From: Butyribacter intestini
GTDB lineage: Bacteria > Bacillota > Clostridia > Lachnospirales > Lachnospiraceae
Direction: 5' to 3'
DNA: 64,000 nucleotides
Assembly: GCA_001414325.1 (NCBI GenBank)
Contig: LLKB01000005.1
Coordinates: 1,001,285 to 1,065,284, forward strand
Positions 1 through 9,034 of the stretch are shown here, in pieces. The notes under the pieces are model-generated. The model had not been told where the DNA came from and searched no databases. It worked only from the letters and a program-made list of their open reading frames with translations. Position numbers and translations under genes: made by a program. The first letter of the stretch is position 1, and every line of letters begins with the position of its first letter.

Positions 1-1554
1 CGAAAATGTCTTTGAATATTTAAGTTCAATAATGATACCTGCGTCAAAGTCTTCTGTCTCAACTATTATGTCGGCGAAACCGTCTCCTGCTTCAACATTT
101 GATTTTACGAGCCAGTCTGCATTTCCTACCAAAAGTCCAACCAAAAGCGTATGATAAGAACTTTCTTTTTCCTCGTCCCTTGCCTTTGTGTCGAAAACAC
201 TTATCGAATTGCTTAGTGTCCTGTTCAGATAATTCTCAACCGCCTTTGTGTCTCCCACGTCAAATGCTTTCCAAAAGTTTTTTAACTGTTCTGTGTTGCT
301 CATTACTGTTCTCTTAAACCATTCTTGTATCTGAAGTTTATAAACCTCCCTGACCTCTTTATTCGGAATAACAAGCTTATACGCACCACTTTCAGTCATA
401 CCAGTCTGAGTCAGATACCCCGTTGTAAATAATACACTCCAAAGATTGTCGATAGTAGTATCGATTTCATCATATGTCAGTTCAAGACTGACCTGCTTCT
501 CGATTGTTTCCCCTGAAATCAAACGCTCAATTTCATCCCTTGTAGTCTTATTTGCCTTATCGATAAAGCGTTTGACAAGTCCGTTTCCGCTTGTATTTAT
601 CCAGTATGACTGCGGCTTTGCATCCGGTTCACCGCACAGTCTGTCTACATGATTTATAACATCCCACGGGCAGTAAACATCAGCATCACCAAAGTGATAA
701 CCGTCATACCATTCTTTTGTCTCTGAAATATGCTCCAAAAGACCGTATGACTCCAAAAGTGTTTGCACTTCTTCATCCGTAAACCCAAACTGCTCGTCAA
801 AGCGTGTATCTGCGATTGAAAGCACTTTAAAATTATTTAATCCTGTAAAAATACTTTCTTTTGAAACGCGGAGACACCCTGTCAAAACGGCAAACTGTAA
901 AAAATCATTGGTTTTAAGTGCGTCCCCAAACATTGCTCGTATAAGTGATACCATTTCTCTGTAGTAGCCATTCTGAAATGCTTTATCTAAAGGAACATCA
1001 TATTCATCTATAATTATTATTGTCTTTTTACCATAATGTTTATAAAGGAGTTCAGATAATAATCTCAATGCTGACGCAAGAATATTTACATCCATTGAAT
1101 ATCTGCCATTATCTAAACGGATAAGTGTCTTATATCTCTCTTTTTCATTTACCGTTAATTTTTTACTATCCAATAAAAAATAAAATCTTTCGGCTTCTCT
1201 GCCAATAATCTCAACAAATCTGTATAATGCTGTCTCAAAGTCAAGCCCCTCAACATTTTTAAGTGAGATAAATATAACCGGAAATTTTCCCATATATTCC
1301 TCACAGATTTTTTTATTATTTTTAATATATAATCCGTCAAACAGTGATTCATCTGTTCCGATTTCAAAAAAATAACGCAGCATACTCATATTTAAAGTTT
1401 TCCCAAATCGCCTTGGTCTGGTAAAAAGATTTACCTTTCCCCACTTTTCAAGAAGCTGCTCCAACAATTTTGTCTTATCAATATAGTAAAATTCTTCCTG
1501 TCGTATTTCCTTAAAATCCTCAATCCCCACCGGCAATTTAATTTTTCTTCCCAT
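1..1554 (-). CDS. AAA-ATPase / PD-(D/E)XK nuclease-like protein, 3' end beyond window
   Basis: The frame is open from an ATG at 1554 through the left edge, giving 518 codons; the C-terminal end is outside the window. A GGAGG lies upstream of the ATG. The N-terminus reads KLPVGIEDFKEI, then a P-loop-like RPRRFGKT around residue 45 and IIIIDEYDVPLDKAF around residue 185. Near the window edge it reads GIIIELKYSK, the E-x-K core of a PD-(D/E)XK nuclease fold. This order (AAA-ATPase_like then PDDEXK_9) is a common, uncharacterised and often multicopy family in gut Firmicutes and Bacteroidetes. Its biological role is unknown. No partner gene is visible. Confidence 0.85.
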   Translation of the reverse strand, partial: MGRKIKLPVGIEDFKEIRQEEFYYIDKTKLLEQLLEKWGKVNLFTRPRRFGKTLNMSMLRYFFEIGTDESLFDGLYIKNNKKICEEYMGKFPVIFISLKNVEGLDFETALYRFVEIIGREAERFYFLLDSKKLTVNEKERYKTLIRLDNGRYSMDVNILASALRLLSELLYKHYGKKTIIIIDEYDVPLDKAFQNGYYREMVSLIRAMFGDALKTNDFLQFAVLTGCLRVSKESIFTGLNNFKVLSIADTRFDEQFGFTDEEVQTLLESYGLLEHISETKEWYDGYHFGDADVYCPWDVINHVDRLCGEPDAKPQSYWINTSGNGLVKRFIDKANKTTRDEIERLISGETIEKQVSLELTYDEIDTTIDNLWSVLFTTGYLTQTGMTESGAYKLVIPNKEVREVYKLQIQEWFKRTVMSNTEQLKNFWKAFDVGDTKAVENYLNRTLSNSISVFDTKARDEEKESSYHTLLVGLLVGNADWLVKSNVEAGDGFADIIVETEDFDAGIIIELKYSKTFS

Positions 1555-1802
1555 AATTTATCATTCCTCCATAAATCAATAAGTCAATGACATTCGTCAT
1601 ACACTTTGCTACTTGCTCATATAAAGTTTGTGCTATGCACAATCCGCTTCCAGTTCCATCACAATCACCTGATTTAAGAGTCCCCCATCACCCAAATGTA
1701 ATTAATTTCTATCAGACATTAGTTCCTATTTAACGGCTTTTAGGCATTATATAAACTCACTGAACATACCCCCATTTTAACATTACATATAATAAATAGC
1801 AA

Positions 1803-1836
1803 ACAGGAGTATGTCATCATTTCAACATACTCCTGT
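1803..1836 (-). terminator. Terminator hairpin after porB
   Basis: A perfect 12-bp stem ACAGGAGTATGT / ACATACTCCTGT encloses a 10-nt loop. It lies about 120 nt past the porB stop on the transcribed strand and is followed there by TTGCTATTTATT, a moderately T-rich tail. It probably ends the porCDAB transcript. Confidence 0.6.
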
Positions 1837-1918
1837 CATAATTTATATATTTAATTTAACGCCTTAACATACTTTATATTAAAATGCAACCATAGTACAA
1901 AAACCTGCTTTTATGTTT

Positions 1919-1932
1919 GTAACAGTTCAGCC
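1919..1932. repeat. Solo end of repeat family A
   Basis: GTAACAGTTCAGCC is identical to the terminal inverted repeat of the 184-bp family A elements (27632, 37986). No partner end or internal region was recognised nearby, so this is a remnant. Confidence 0.5.
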
Positions 1933-1955
1933 TTGCATTACTTATGTTTTTCATA

Positions 1956-2897
1956 CTATCTCGCACATTTATACTGAAGGTCTTCCCATCTTCTGTCTAC
2001 TTCTGCCTGGAACTGGGCTATCAGGTCCTCGTTTCCTTTTTTGAAAAGATGTTTAAATCTTCCCTGTTCTCTTAAGAAGTCTTCGATAGGAAGTTTCTTC
2101 TTTGGCTCATATGAGAGTATCCATTTTCCATGGTCTACCTCAAAGAGTGGCCAGTAGCAGGTTTCTACGGCAAGTTTGCATATTTTCATTATCTCTGATG
2201 CATCATATCTCCATCCTCTTGGACATGGTGTCATGATGTTTAAGAAACTTGCTCCCTCTGTGTAGATTGCTTTTTCTGATTTTCTGTGAATGTCTTTAAA
2301 ATCCTGTAAGAGTGTTGTCTGTGCAACATATGGTACATCATGGTCTGCAATGATGCTTGCAAGGTCTTTGCGGTTCTGCATCTTACCATTAGACTGTGTT
2401 CCTACAGGTGTTGTTGTCGTATCTGCATACATTGGTGTTGCTGATGAACGCTGAATACCTGTGTTCATGTATGCACCGTTGTCGTAACACACATATACCA
2501 TGTCATGTCCTCTCTCCATTGCTCCTGAGAGTGACTGAAATCCTATATCATATGTTCCACCGTCACCACCAAATGTGATAAATTTGAATGTTTCGTCCTT
2601 TGGAAGTTTCCCTCTCTTTTTGAGTGCCTTGTATGCCGTTTCAACACCACTGAGTGTTGCTCCTGCATTTTCAAATGCGTTGTGTATATAACTATCCTCC
2701 CATGCCGTATATGGGTACATGAATGAAGATACCTCCAGACAGCCTGTTGCATTTCCTATAACTGCCCTATCTCCCTCATGAAGTCCACGAAGCACGGCAC
2801 GAACTGCTATCGTCGCACCACATCCTGCACACATACGGTGTCCCGGTGCAAGACGCTCTGGTTTATTCATCATTGTTTTTAAACTGTAATCGCTCAT
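1956..2897 (-). CDS. porB: Pyruvate:ferredoxin oxidoreductase, beta subunit
   Basis: 313 residues. This is the thiamine-diphosphate subunit of the four-subunit pyruvate:ferredoxin oxidoreductase, which converts pyruvate and CoA to acetyl-CoA, CO2 and reduced ferredoxin. HRMCAGCGATIAVRA near the N-terminus matches the Cys-x-x-Cys segment that helps bind the proximal cluster. FGGDGGTYDIGFQSLSGAME (about residues 107-127) followed by NGAYMNTGIQRS is the TPP/Mg binding motif. It is the last gene of the por cluster, 12 nt after porA, with an AGGAGG ribosome site. The whole cluster points to pyruvate specificity rather than 2-oxoglutarate. Confidence 0.95.
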   Translation of the reverse strand: MSDYSLKTMMNKPERLAPGHRMCAGCGATIAVRAVLRGLHEGDRAVIGNATGCLEVSSFMYPYTAWEDSYIHNAFENAGATLSGVETAYKALKKRGKLPKDETFKFITFGGDGGTYDIGFQSLSGAMERGHDMVYVCYDNGAYMNTGIQRSSATPMYADTTTTPVGTQSNGKMQNRKDLASIIADHDVPYVAQTTLLQDFKDIHRKSEKAIYTEGASFLNIMTPCPRGWRYDASEIMKICKLAVETCYWPLFEVDHGKWILSYEPKKKLPIEDFLREQGRFKHLFKKGNEDLIAQFQAEVDRRWEDLQYKCAR

Positions 2898-2909
2898 TAT
2901 GGCCTCCTA

Positions 2910-4091
2910 TTATTTGCGTAATCCGATATACTGATATTGCTCTACTTTCTTTCCATTCTCTACTGCTTCTTCAAGTTCAGCAAATATATCATATACTTCA
3001 TTTACCGTGAAATCCCTGCCTGCAAGACCATAAATATAATTTACAGCTTCAATCATTACTTTGCTTCTGTAAAGTCCTGCTGTAACTTCACTTCCAAGAG
3101 GTCCGCCGTTTCCATTGTAGCTTTCACAACGGTCCATAATTGCGACTGCCTTACAGTCTTTGAGTGCTTTTGCTATCTCCTCTGCCGGGAACGGACGGAA
3201 TACTCTGAGTTTTAATACTCCGACTTTCTTTCCCTGCTCACGAAGATTATCAACTGCCTCTTTTGCCGTTCCTGCTGCCGAACCCATAATAAGCATGATA
3301 TAATCGGCATCTTCTGTCTTATATTCTTCAAAAAGTCCATACTCCCTGCCTGAAATCTCTTTAAATTTCTTTGCCACTTCAAGTATAACTTCTTTTGCGT
3401 TTTCTAATGCTGTCTCCTGATTTTTCTTTGCTTCCATAGCATAATTTGTCACTGAATAAGGACCTACTGCTATAGGCTTACCCGGATTTAAAAGATACTC
3501 TTCAGGCTCATATTCACCGACGAAATCTTTTACAAGCTCATCCTCCATAAGCTCAATATTTTCAACAGCATGGCTTGTGATAAATCCGTCCTGACATATC
3601 ATAATAGGAAGATGCACCCTCTTATCCTCTGCGATAGGATATGCCTGAATGAAATTGTCATATGCCTCCTGATTGTTCTCTGCATATATCTGAATCCATC
3701 CTGTATCTCTCGCACCCATACCGTCTGAATGGTCGCAGTTAATATTTATAGGACCTGAAAGTGTACGGTTTACAAGTGTGAGTGCAAGCGGAAGTCTGTT
3801 TGATGCTGCAAGAAGAAGTTCCTCCCACATAAGTGCAAGTCCTGCCGATGATGTTGCAGTAAGACTTCTTGCTCCTGCTGCCTCTGCTCCGATTGCAGCA
3901 CTCATTGATGAATGTTCACTCTCTACCGGGATAAACTCTGTATCCATCTCACCGTTTGCAATATATGTAGATACCATCTGCGGTATTTCTGTTGAAGGTG
4001 TTATAGGAAATGCCGGCATAACATCCGGATTTACCTGACGGATAGCATATGATACTGCCTCGTTTCCTGACATACGTTCTTTAATAGCCAT
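2910..4091 (-). CDS. porA: Pyruvate:ferredoxin oxidoreductase, alpha subunit
   Basis: 393 residues, full length for PorA. It carries the pyrimidine-binding and substrate domains of the enzyme. The N-terminus MSGNEAVSYAIRQVNPDVMPAFPITPSTEI holds the family's conserved YPITPST-like motif, and the EHSSMSAAIGAEAAGARS segment follows the expected catalytic-face Glu. The C-terminal half has the transketolase-C-like fold (GSAAGTAKEAVDNLREQGKKVG). Its ATG overlaps the porD stop by one base (TAATG), so translation is probably coupled. Confidence 0.95.
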   Translation of the reverse strand: MAIKERMSGNEAVSYAIRQVNPDVMPAFPITPSTEIPQMVSTYIANGEMDTEFIPVESEHSSMSAAIGAEAAGARSLTATSSAGLALMWEELLLAASNRLPLALTLVNRTLSGPININCDHSDGMGARDTGWIQIYAENNQEAYDNFIQAYPIAEDKRVHLPIMICQDGFITSHAVENIELMEDELVKDFVGEYEPEEYLLNPGKPIAVGPYSVTNYAMEAKKNQETALENAKEVILEVAKKFKEISGREYGLFEEYKTEDADYIMLIMGSAAGTAKEAVDNLREQGKKVGVLKLRVFRPFPAEEIAKALKDCKAVAIMDRCESYNGNGGPLGSEVTAGLYRSKVMIEAVNYIYGLAGRDFTVNEVYDIFAELEEAVENGKKVEQYQYIGLRK

Positions 4092-4396
4092 TATTCTACG
4101 CCCTCCTTCATCTCAATCGCCCCAAATGGACAGACTTTTGCACATATTCCACAGCCCTTGCAATGGTCATAATCAAAATCAAGTCTCTTTCCGTCAACAA
4201 CCGGAATACTCACATCCGGACAGACAGGTGCACAGAGTAAACACTGTTTGCATAAATCTGCTTTAAATACCGGTGTATTTGTTCTCCACTCTCCTGTATT
4301 AAAAAGCTTTGAAGTTCCTCCGGCAAATACCATAAGCCCCTCTGTAAGCTCACCGACAGGAGTTTGTTCATTTATTTTTGTAATATCGGTTCTCAT
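4091..4396 (-). CDS. porD: Pyruvate:ferredoxin oxidoreductase, delta (2[4Fe-4S] ferredoxin) subunit
   Basis: 101 residues from the ATG at 4396, which has GGAG seven nt upstream; an in-frame TTG four codons earlier overlaps that site and is less likely. Two bacterial ferredoxin motifs are present, CKQCLLCAPVCP and CKGCGICAKVCP, each binding a [4Fe-4S] cluster that passes electrons out of the PorB centre. It lies between porC and porA, but 389 nt separate it from porC, which is unusually long for a por operon. Confidence 0.93.
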   Translation of the reverse strand: MRTDITKINEQTPVGELTEGLMVFAGGTSKLFNTGEWRTNTPVFKADLCKQCLLCAPVCPDVSIPVVDGKRLDFDYDHCKGCGICAKVCPFGAIEMKEGVE

Positions 4397-4785
4397 TTTT
4401 TTCTCCAATCAATTTATTTGTTTATCAGGTGATTGCATGATTTTGAAACTAAAATTATATTGCAAAAATTTGTGCAACATATACATTACTGAGAGTATCG
4501 CAATTACCTATAGCTATTTATGATTAAAGGGAACTGTAAACCTGTCCCTCATATCATTTTTAATTTTAAATATATTTTAATGAAATAAATCTGCCTTTTT
4601 TAAGTTTGTGATATTTACATTTTTTCATATCAGGAAAAATTTGTGCCCTGCATTCCTGATGCAGAGCACATTGTGTATTTTCATACACTTAGGACAACTT
4701 ATTTTTGGCATTTATTTCTTGTCAGCTATTTATTATGTACTTTTATCTATGCAATAATGCTATGCAGTCATGCTATGCAGTCATG
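4397..4785. other. Long spacer between porC and porD
   Basis: No gene is supported. The porD-proximal part (about 4428-4508) has ends resembling repeat family B (GTGATTGC...GAAACT and GTATCGCAATTACC), diverged. The porC-proximal part contains the 13-bp tandem repeat. Both could affect the relative expression of porC and porDAB. Confidence 0.4.
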
Positions 4786-4798
4786 CTATGCAGTCATG
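4747..4798. repeat. 13-bp tandem repeat at the porC 3' end
   Basis: Three exact copies of CTATGCAGTCATG at 4760-4772, 4773-4785 and 4786-4798, plus a degenerate copy CTATGCAATAATG at 4747-4759. The porC stop codon lies in the copy beginning at 4786. Because the unit is not a multiple of three, slippage would change the last residues of PorC. Confidence 0.85.
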
Positions 4799-5391
4799 CT
4801 CATATCTTTGTCGATATCTTCTGCAAGTGTATCAAATGTCATCTCAAGAGCTTCCATATTTCCGTCAATGACCTCAGGCTTCTTTGCAAATTTGTGCTGG
4901 TATGAAGCTCTCATTTCTCTGATAAATGTATCTCTCGGCATTACATTACTTACTGCAACTACTGCTGCGAGCATCGGTGAGTTAGGGAAATTCTTTCCAA
5001 GTGTCTTTACTGAGATGTGTCTTGCATCTACAGTGTAAACCTTTCCCTCATAGCCATTGAGCTTATCCTTAATCTCGTCTCTTGACTTTGGTGTGTTGAT
5101 AATGATAGCACCGTCTTTCTTAAGACCTGCCGTAACATCAACTGAGTCAAGGAGTGTCTCATCTACAACAACCACATAATCAGGTGTGTATATATTAGAA
5201 TGAATACGGATCTTGTCTTCACTAATTCTATTGTAAGCCGTAATAGGTGCACCCATACGCTCCGGACCATACTCAGGAAATCCCTGAACATACTGTCCTG
5301 TCTTAAATGCTACATCTGCAAGAAGTAAAGCTGCTGTCTTTGCTCCCTGACCGCCACGACCATGCCATCTGATTTCCATTCCGTTATTCAT
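4786..5391 (-). CDS. porC: Pyruvate:ferredoxin oxidoreductase, gamma subunit
   Basis: 201 residues. The start MNNGMEIRWHGRGGQGAKTA has the family's HGRGGQG motif. PorC is the structural gamma subunit that stabilises the CoA-binding side of the complex. It is the first gene of the cluster and has a GGAG ribosome site. The coding frame ends in MSMTA within a 13-bp tandem repeat, so its extreme C-terminus is repeat-derived. A promoter and a 12-bp palindrome lie upstream. Confidence 0.93.
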   Translation of the reverse strand: MNNGMEIRWHGRGGQGAKTAALLLADVAFKTGQYVQGFPEYGPERMGAPITAYNRISEDKIRIHSNIYTPDYVVVVDETLLDSVDVTAGLKKDGAIIINTPKSRDEIKDKLNGYEGKVYTVDARHISVKTLGKNFPNSPMLAAVVAVSNVMPRDTFIREMRASYQHKFAKKPEVIDGNMEALEMTFDTLAEDIDKDMSMTA

Positions 5392-5471
5392 GATTATTTC
5401 TCCTCATATAATATCTTTCAGATACATAAATAACATGTATCTCAGTTAAAAAGTTACCAAATCACTATTGC

Positions 5472-5498
5472 ATTAAGATGAATCAAATTCATCTTAAT
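5472..5498. promoter_or_regulatory. 27-bp palindrome in the porC leader
   Basis: ATTAAGATGAAT-CAA-ATTCATCTTAAT is a perfect 12-bp inverted repeat with a 3-nt centre, about 80-107 nt upstream of porC. A candidate promoter on the minus strand (TTTACT, 16-bp spacer, TATAAT at 5531-5526) lies just upstream, so the palindrome would sit early in the transcript. It may be a repressor site or a leader hairpin. No regulator gene is adjacent. Confidence 0.5.
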
Positions 5499-5673
5499 AA
5501 TGTTTTTTTCTCAAGTGCAAGTACCATTATATACGCAATAAAAAAAAAGTAAATACCTTTCATTCAATTTTTTTCATTTTATCGATGAAAGATATTCACT
5601 TAAAATCATTTTAGTTTTTCTTATTTTAAAACATATTCAAAAGCAGCATAACAACTTAACTTATCCACTTAAA

Positions 5674-6510
5674 TCAATCATTTTCCTTCAATATCATCTC
5701 ATATATAACCTGTGCGACACCATCCTCATCATTGGAAGCCGTTATATAATCTGCTACCGCCTTTACTTCCTCCTGTGCATTTGCCATAGCAACACCGACA
5801 CCCGCATACTTTATCATAGAAATATCATTAAAGCCGTCACCACAGGCTATCATATTTTCCCTTGAACTTCCGATTATCTCACAGAGATGTTCTAAAGAAG
5901 CCGCCTTATCAATGCCCTTCGGTGTAATCTCAATAAAAAACGGCTCTGAGCGTGACACATTTATCCTGTCACCAAATCTTTCCTTAAAAGCCTGCTCTTT
6001 TTCAGGAGCAACCTCCGGCTCTGCTGTTCCAAGACACTTATTGAGAGGAAAATCAATATATTCTATAATATTCTTTTTATATGAAACCGGCAGATGATTT
6101 ATCCTCGCTTCAAGGTCGATATACTTGTCAGGTCTGTCCGCAGCGATTATCCCTGTCCTGTCATATGAAACAAGTCCGATATTAAGCTCCTCAGCCAGTT
6201 TAAAAAGTTTGGGAACTATATCCTCCGGAAGTGTCTGCTGATAAATAACCTCACCCGTACCACAGTCAGTAATCTGACCGCCGTTAAACGCTGCGATAAA
6301 ACCACCAAACTTATCAAGTTTAAGTTTCTTCGCAACAGGTTCCGCCCCCGGCGTAGGTCTGCCCGTCGCAATCACAATCTTGTGCCCCTGCTCCTGCATT
6401 TTCATAATAGCATCCAATGTTCTGTCCGTAATCTCCTTCTGCGAATTGGTAAGCGTACCATCCAAATCAAGAACAAGAACCTTTTTATCTTTACCTATTT
6501 TTGTACTCAT
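5674..6510 (-). CDS. HAD-superfamily Cof-type phosphatase
   Basis: 278 residues, the usual size for the Cof/YidA subfamily (HAD IIB). Motif I is VLDLDGTLTNS with the nucleophile Asp and acid/base Asp. Motif II is VIATGRP. The cap lies in the middle, and the C-terminal motif is IACGDGFNDISMIKYAGVGVAMANA. These enzymes dephosphorylate sugar phosphates or flavin/pyridoxal phosphates; the substrate cannot be read from sequence. It is cytosolic, with an AAAGGAG ribosome site, and appears monocistronic. Confidence 0.9.
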   Translation of the reverse strand: MSTKIGKDKKVLVLDLDGTLTNSQKEITDRTLDAIMKMQEQGHKIVIATGRPTPGAEPVAKKLKLDKFGGFIAAFNGGQITDCGTGEVIYQQTLPEDIVPKLFKLAEELNIGLVSYDRTGIIAADRPDKYIDLEARINHLPVSYKKNIIEYIDFPLNKCLGTAEPEVAPEKEQAFKERFGDRINVSRSEPFFIEITPKGIDKAASLEHLCEIIGSSRENMIACGDGFNDISMIKYAGVGVAMANAQEEVKAVADYITASNDEDGVAQVIYEMILKEND

Positions 6511-6664
6511 TGTTTTTACTCCTTTAAAACCTACAAAATATTTTTCACTTTATAAACATTTTCATTTATAATTTTTCAACTCATTTTATTAACATTAGAA
6601 AATAATCCTAATTATTTATCATGAAAAAATACTGGTATAAACTCCATTTTATCATATTTACCTT

Positions 6665-6886
6665 TCAAAAACTCGTATGTTTTTTATCAATTATATATTT
6701 TGGTGTTAATAAAACAGGATTAGAACTTTGATTTTCATACTCTTCAGGAACAGAACCAAACAACTCTTTAGTTCTATTAATTCCTTTCAATTTATTTATG
6801 CATGACTCACCTATAAAATATGGTTCATTTCCCATAAAAAATCTCTTAACTCCACAATTACTACAAAAATTTATATATTGTTTCAT
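6665..6886 (-). CDS. Small Cys-containing hypothetical protein
   Basis: 73 residues from the ATG at 6886; a TTG at 6910 would add eight residues. MKQYINFCSNCGVKRFFMG has a single CxxC and a third Cys follows in GESCINKLKG, so half a zinc ribbon is possible. I do not recognise the family. The gene abuts the structured repeat at 6908, which may provide or disturb its promoter. It could also be a fragment of a larger protein. Confidence 0.45.
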   Translation of the reverse strand: MKQYINFCSNCGVKRFFMGNEPYFIGESCINKLKGINRTKELFGSVPEEYENQSSNPVLLTPKYIIDKKHTSF

Positions 6887-6907
6887 AACTATCGTCCACA
6901 CCTTTTG

Positions 6908-7069
6908 CAATTCACACCTGAGTTAAACAACATTCCTAAGCATTTTCGCCAAAGCGAAAACCGCAGTTTTTCAAACTGCTTAAAGCTTAGTCATGTCGTT
7001 TGGGTCAGGCTATTCGCCTTGATACAAGATACAGATATTGTTTTCTGCAAACAAGTTTGCAAAACTATA
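6908..7069. repeat. Structured repeat element, copy 1
   Basis: Positions 6930-7069 are essentially identical to 7114-7253 (140 bp). The copy starts with CAATTCACAC at 6908 like copy 2. Its right-hand stem arm is missing or decayed (7070-7090 is only partly similar), so it looks like a truncated copy. Confidence 0.85.
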
Positions 7070-7090
7070 ATATATCTTAATATTTTTAAC

Positions 7091-7280
7091 CAATTCACAC
7101 AGAACCCATCACGACATTCCTAAGCATTTTCGCCAAAGCGAAAACCGCAGTTTTTCAAACTGCTTAAAGCTTAGTCATGTCGTTTGGGTCAGGCTATTCG
7201 CCTTGATACAAGATACAGATATTGTTTTCTGCAAACAAGTTTGCAAAACTATATCTGTATCTTGTATTCTGTGTGAATTG
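7091..7280. repeat. Structured repeat element, copy 2 with 14-bp terminal inverted repeats
   Basis: A 190-bp element bounded by CAATTCACACAGAA (7091-7104) and its exact reverse complement TTCTGTGTGAATTG (7267-7280). The interior is a chain of hairpins: ACGACAT-TC-CTAAGC pairs with GCTTAG-TC-ATGTCGT and encloses TTTTCGC/GCGAAAA and GCAGTTT/AAACTGC. AGGC/GCCT follows. A long arm GATACAAGATACAGATAT pairs with ATATCTGTATCTTGTATT around GCAAAC/GTTTGC. It lies 8 nt past the stop of the ABC exporter gene. No clear target duplication was seen. Confidence 0.8.
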
Positions 7281-7288
7281 TGACTTTT

Positions 7289-9034
7289 TTACGCAAACTG
7301 ACTATTATAAAGATTATAATAAAATCCTTTTTTCTTAAGCAGTTCATCATGATTGCCCTGCTCTATTATATTTCCGTCTTTCATTACAAGTATAATATCC
7401 GCATTCTGTATCGTCGAAAGCCTGTGTGCAACTATAAAACTTGTTCTTCCCTCCATCAGCTTTCCAAATGCGTTTTGTATCTTTATCTCAGTTCTTGTAT
7501 CTATTGACGATGTTGCCTCATCAAGTATAAGCATTGGCGGTTTTAAAAGCATTACTCTTGTGATACAAAGGAGCTGTTTCTGTCCCTGTGATAATGTATC
7601 TCCGTCCTCTTTTATCACCGTGTCATAACCGTTTGCAAGTCTTTTTATAAAGCTGTGTGCGTGGGTTGCTTTTGCCGCCGCGATTACTTCTTCTTTTGTC
7701 GCATTCGGTTTTCCCATAACGATATTTTCAAATATAGTACCATCTTTAAGCCATGTTTCCTGAAGCACCATTCCTATGTTTTTCCTGAGACTTGCCCTTG
7801 TGAGATGTCTTATGTCTGTTCCGTCTACTTTTATGCTTCCCTCATTTACATCATAAAATCTCATCAAAAGATTTATAAGCGTTGTTTTTCCGCAGCCGGT
7901 AGGTCCTACTATGGCAACTCTCTGTCCCGGTTTTACATCAAGGTTAAAGTCGGTGATAAGTTTTTTGTCCTCGACATATGAGAAGTAAACTCCTGAAAGT
8001 TCCACCTCTCCTTTTACTCCGGTAAGCTCAACGGCATCATCGTCCTCCGGTATCTGAGGTTCTTCGTCGATAAGTTCAAGAACTCTCGACGCACACGCAA
8101 TGGCATTCTGAAGTTCCGTTACTACGCCTGAAATTTCATTGAACGGCTTTGTGTACTGGTTAGCATAACCTAAAAAGCATGATAACATTCCCACTGAAAG
8201 ATACCCGTTTAATGCGAAAAATGCTCCAGTCACTCCTACTCCTGCATACACGATATTGTTGACAAATCTTGTTGCCGGATTTGTTATTGATGAGAAGAAT
8301 GTTGCCTGAAGTGAATATTTTTGAAGTCTCTTGTTTATATCGTCAAACTTATCAAGTGCTTCTTTCTCGTGTCCGTATGCCTGCACAACTTTCTGGTTTC
8401 CTACCATCTCATCTATAAGTGCTGTCTGCTCTCCTCTTGTTGCCGATTGCAATTTAAACATAGTGTATGTCTTTCTCGCAATAAAACTCGCAACAAAAAA
8501 TGACAACGGCGTTACAATTACAACGACAAGTGTTATCCATACATTGAGGCTTAACATAAAGATAAGCGTTCCAAGTATCGTAAGCACTCCCGTAAATGCC
8601 TGTGTAAATCCCATAAGAAGTCCGTCTGCAAACTGGTCGGCATCTGCGATAACCCTGCTCACAACATCACCTGACGGATGTCCGTCAATATATTTTAATG
8701 GAAGTATCTGAATTTTTTCAAACGCATCTTTTCTTATATCCCTTACAACATTGTAAGTTATCTTGTTGTTGCAAATGTTCATAAGCCACTGTGCAAGTGC
8801 CGTAAACGCTATTATAACTACCATCTTCTTTAAAATAGCCATAAGTCCGGTAAATTTGACGGCATCTTTTCCGAGCATCAGGTCAACTGCATTACCCGTA
8901 AGTATAGGAAGATAAAGTGTAAGCACTACCGTTACCGCTGCGAGTATCAGTGAAAAAGCTATATAAATGTTGTATTTTTTTGTATATTTCAAAACACGCT
9001 TTATTGTTTCCCACTGTGATTTTTTCTTTTCCAT
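7289..9034 (-). CDS. ABC exporter half-transporter (TM-NBD), canonical ATP site half
   Basis: 581 residues: an N-terminal exporter transmembrane domain with six helices (about residues 20-310) and a C-terminal nucleotide-binding domain. Walker A is GPTGCGKTT, Walker B is MLILDEATSSID with the catalytic Glu, and the H-loop is VAHRLST. The signature is LSQGQ rather than LSGGQ. Its ATG overlaps the upstream partner's stop (TAATG), so the two form a heterodimer, as known for BmrCD/TM287-288-type multidrug or lipid exporters. The substrate is unknown. The gene ends 8 nt before the structured repeat. Confidence 0.9.
   Translation of the reverse strand: MEKKKSQWETIKRVLKYTKKYNIYIAFSLILAAVTVVLTLYLPILTGNAVDLMLGKDAVKFTGLMAILKKMVVIIAFTALAQWLMNICNNKITYNVVRDIRKDAFEKIQILPLKYIDGHPSGDVVSRVIADADQFADGLLMGFTQAFTGVLTILGTLIFMLSLNVWITLVVVIVTPLSFFVASFIARKTYTMFKLQSATRGEQTALIDEMVGNQKVVQAYGHEKEALDKFDDINKRLQKYSLQATFFSSITNPATRFVNNIVYAGVGVTGAFFALNGYLSVGMLSCFLGYANQYTKPFNEISGVVTELQNAIACASRVLELIDEEPQIPEDDDAVELTGVKGEVELSGVYFSYVEDKKLITDFNLDVKPGQRVAIVGPTGCGKTTLINLLMRFYDVNEGSIKVDGTDIRHLTRASLRKNIGMVLQETWLKDGTIFENIVMGKPNATKEEVIAAAKATHAHSFIKRLANGYDTVIKEDGDTLSQGQKQLLCITRVMLLKPPMLILDEATSSIDTRTEIKIQNAFGKLMEGRTSFIVAHRLSTIQNADIILVMKDGNIIEQGNHDELLKKKGFYYNLYNSQFA

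Larger units (their letters stand above)
1555..1955. other. Intergenic region between por operon and AAA-ATPase gene
   Basis: No convincing gene. It holds the terminator hairpin at 1803-1836, a solo family A repeat end at 1919-1932 directly after porB, and the promoter space for the ATPase gene starting at 1554. Confidence 0.6.

Noticed and set aside
4643-5038. Plus-strand frames across the porC 3' end
   Set aside because: Antisense to porC and extended by the 13-bp tandem repeat.
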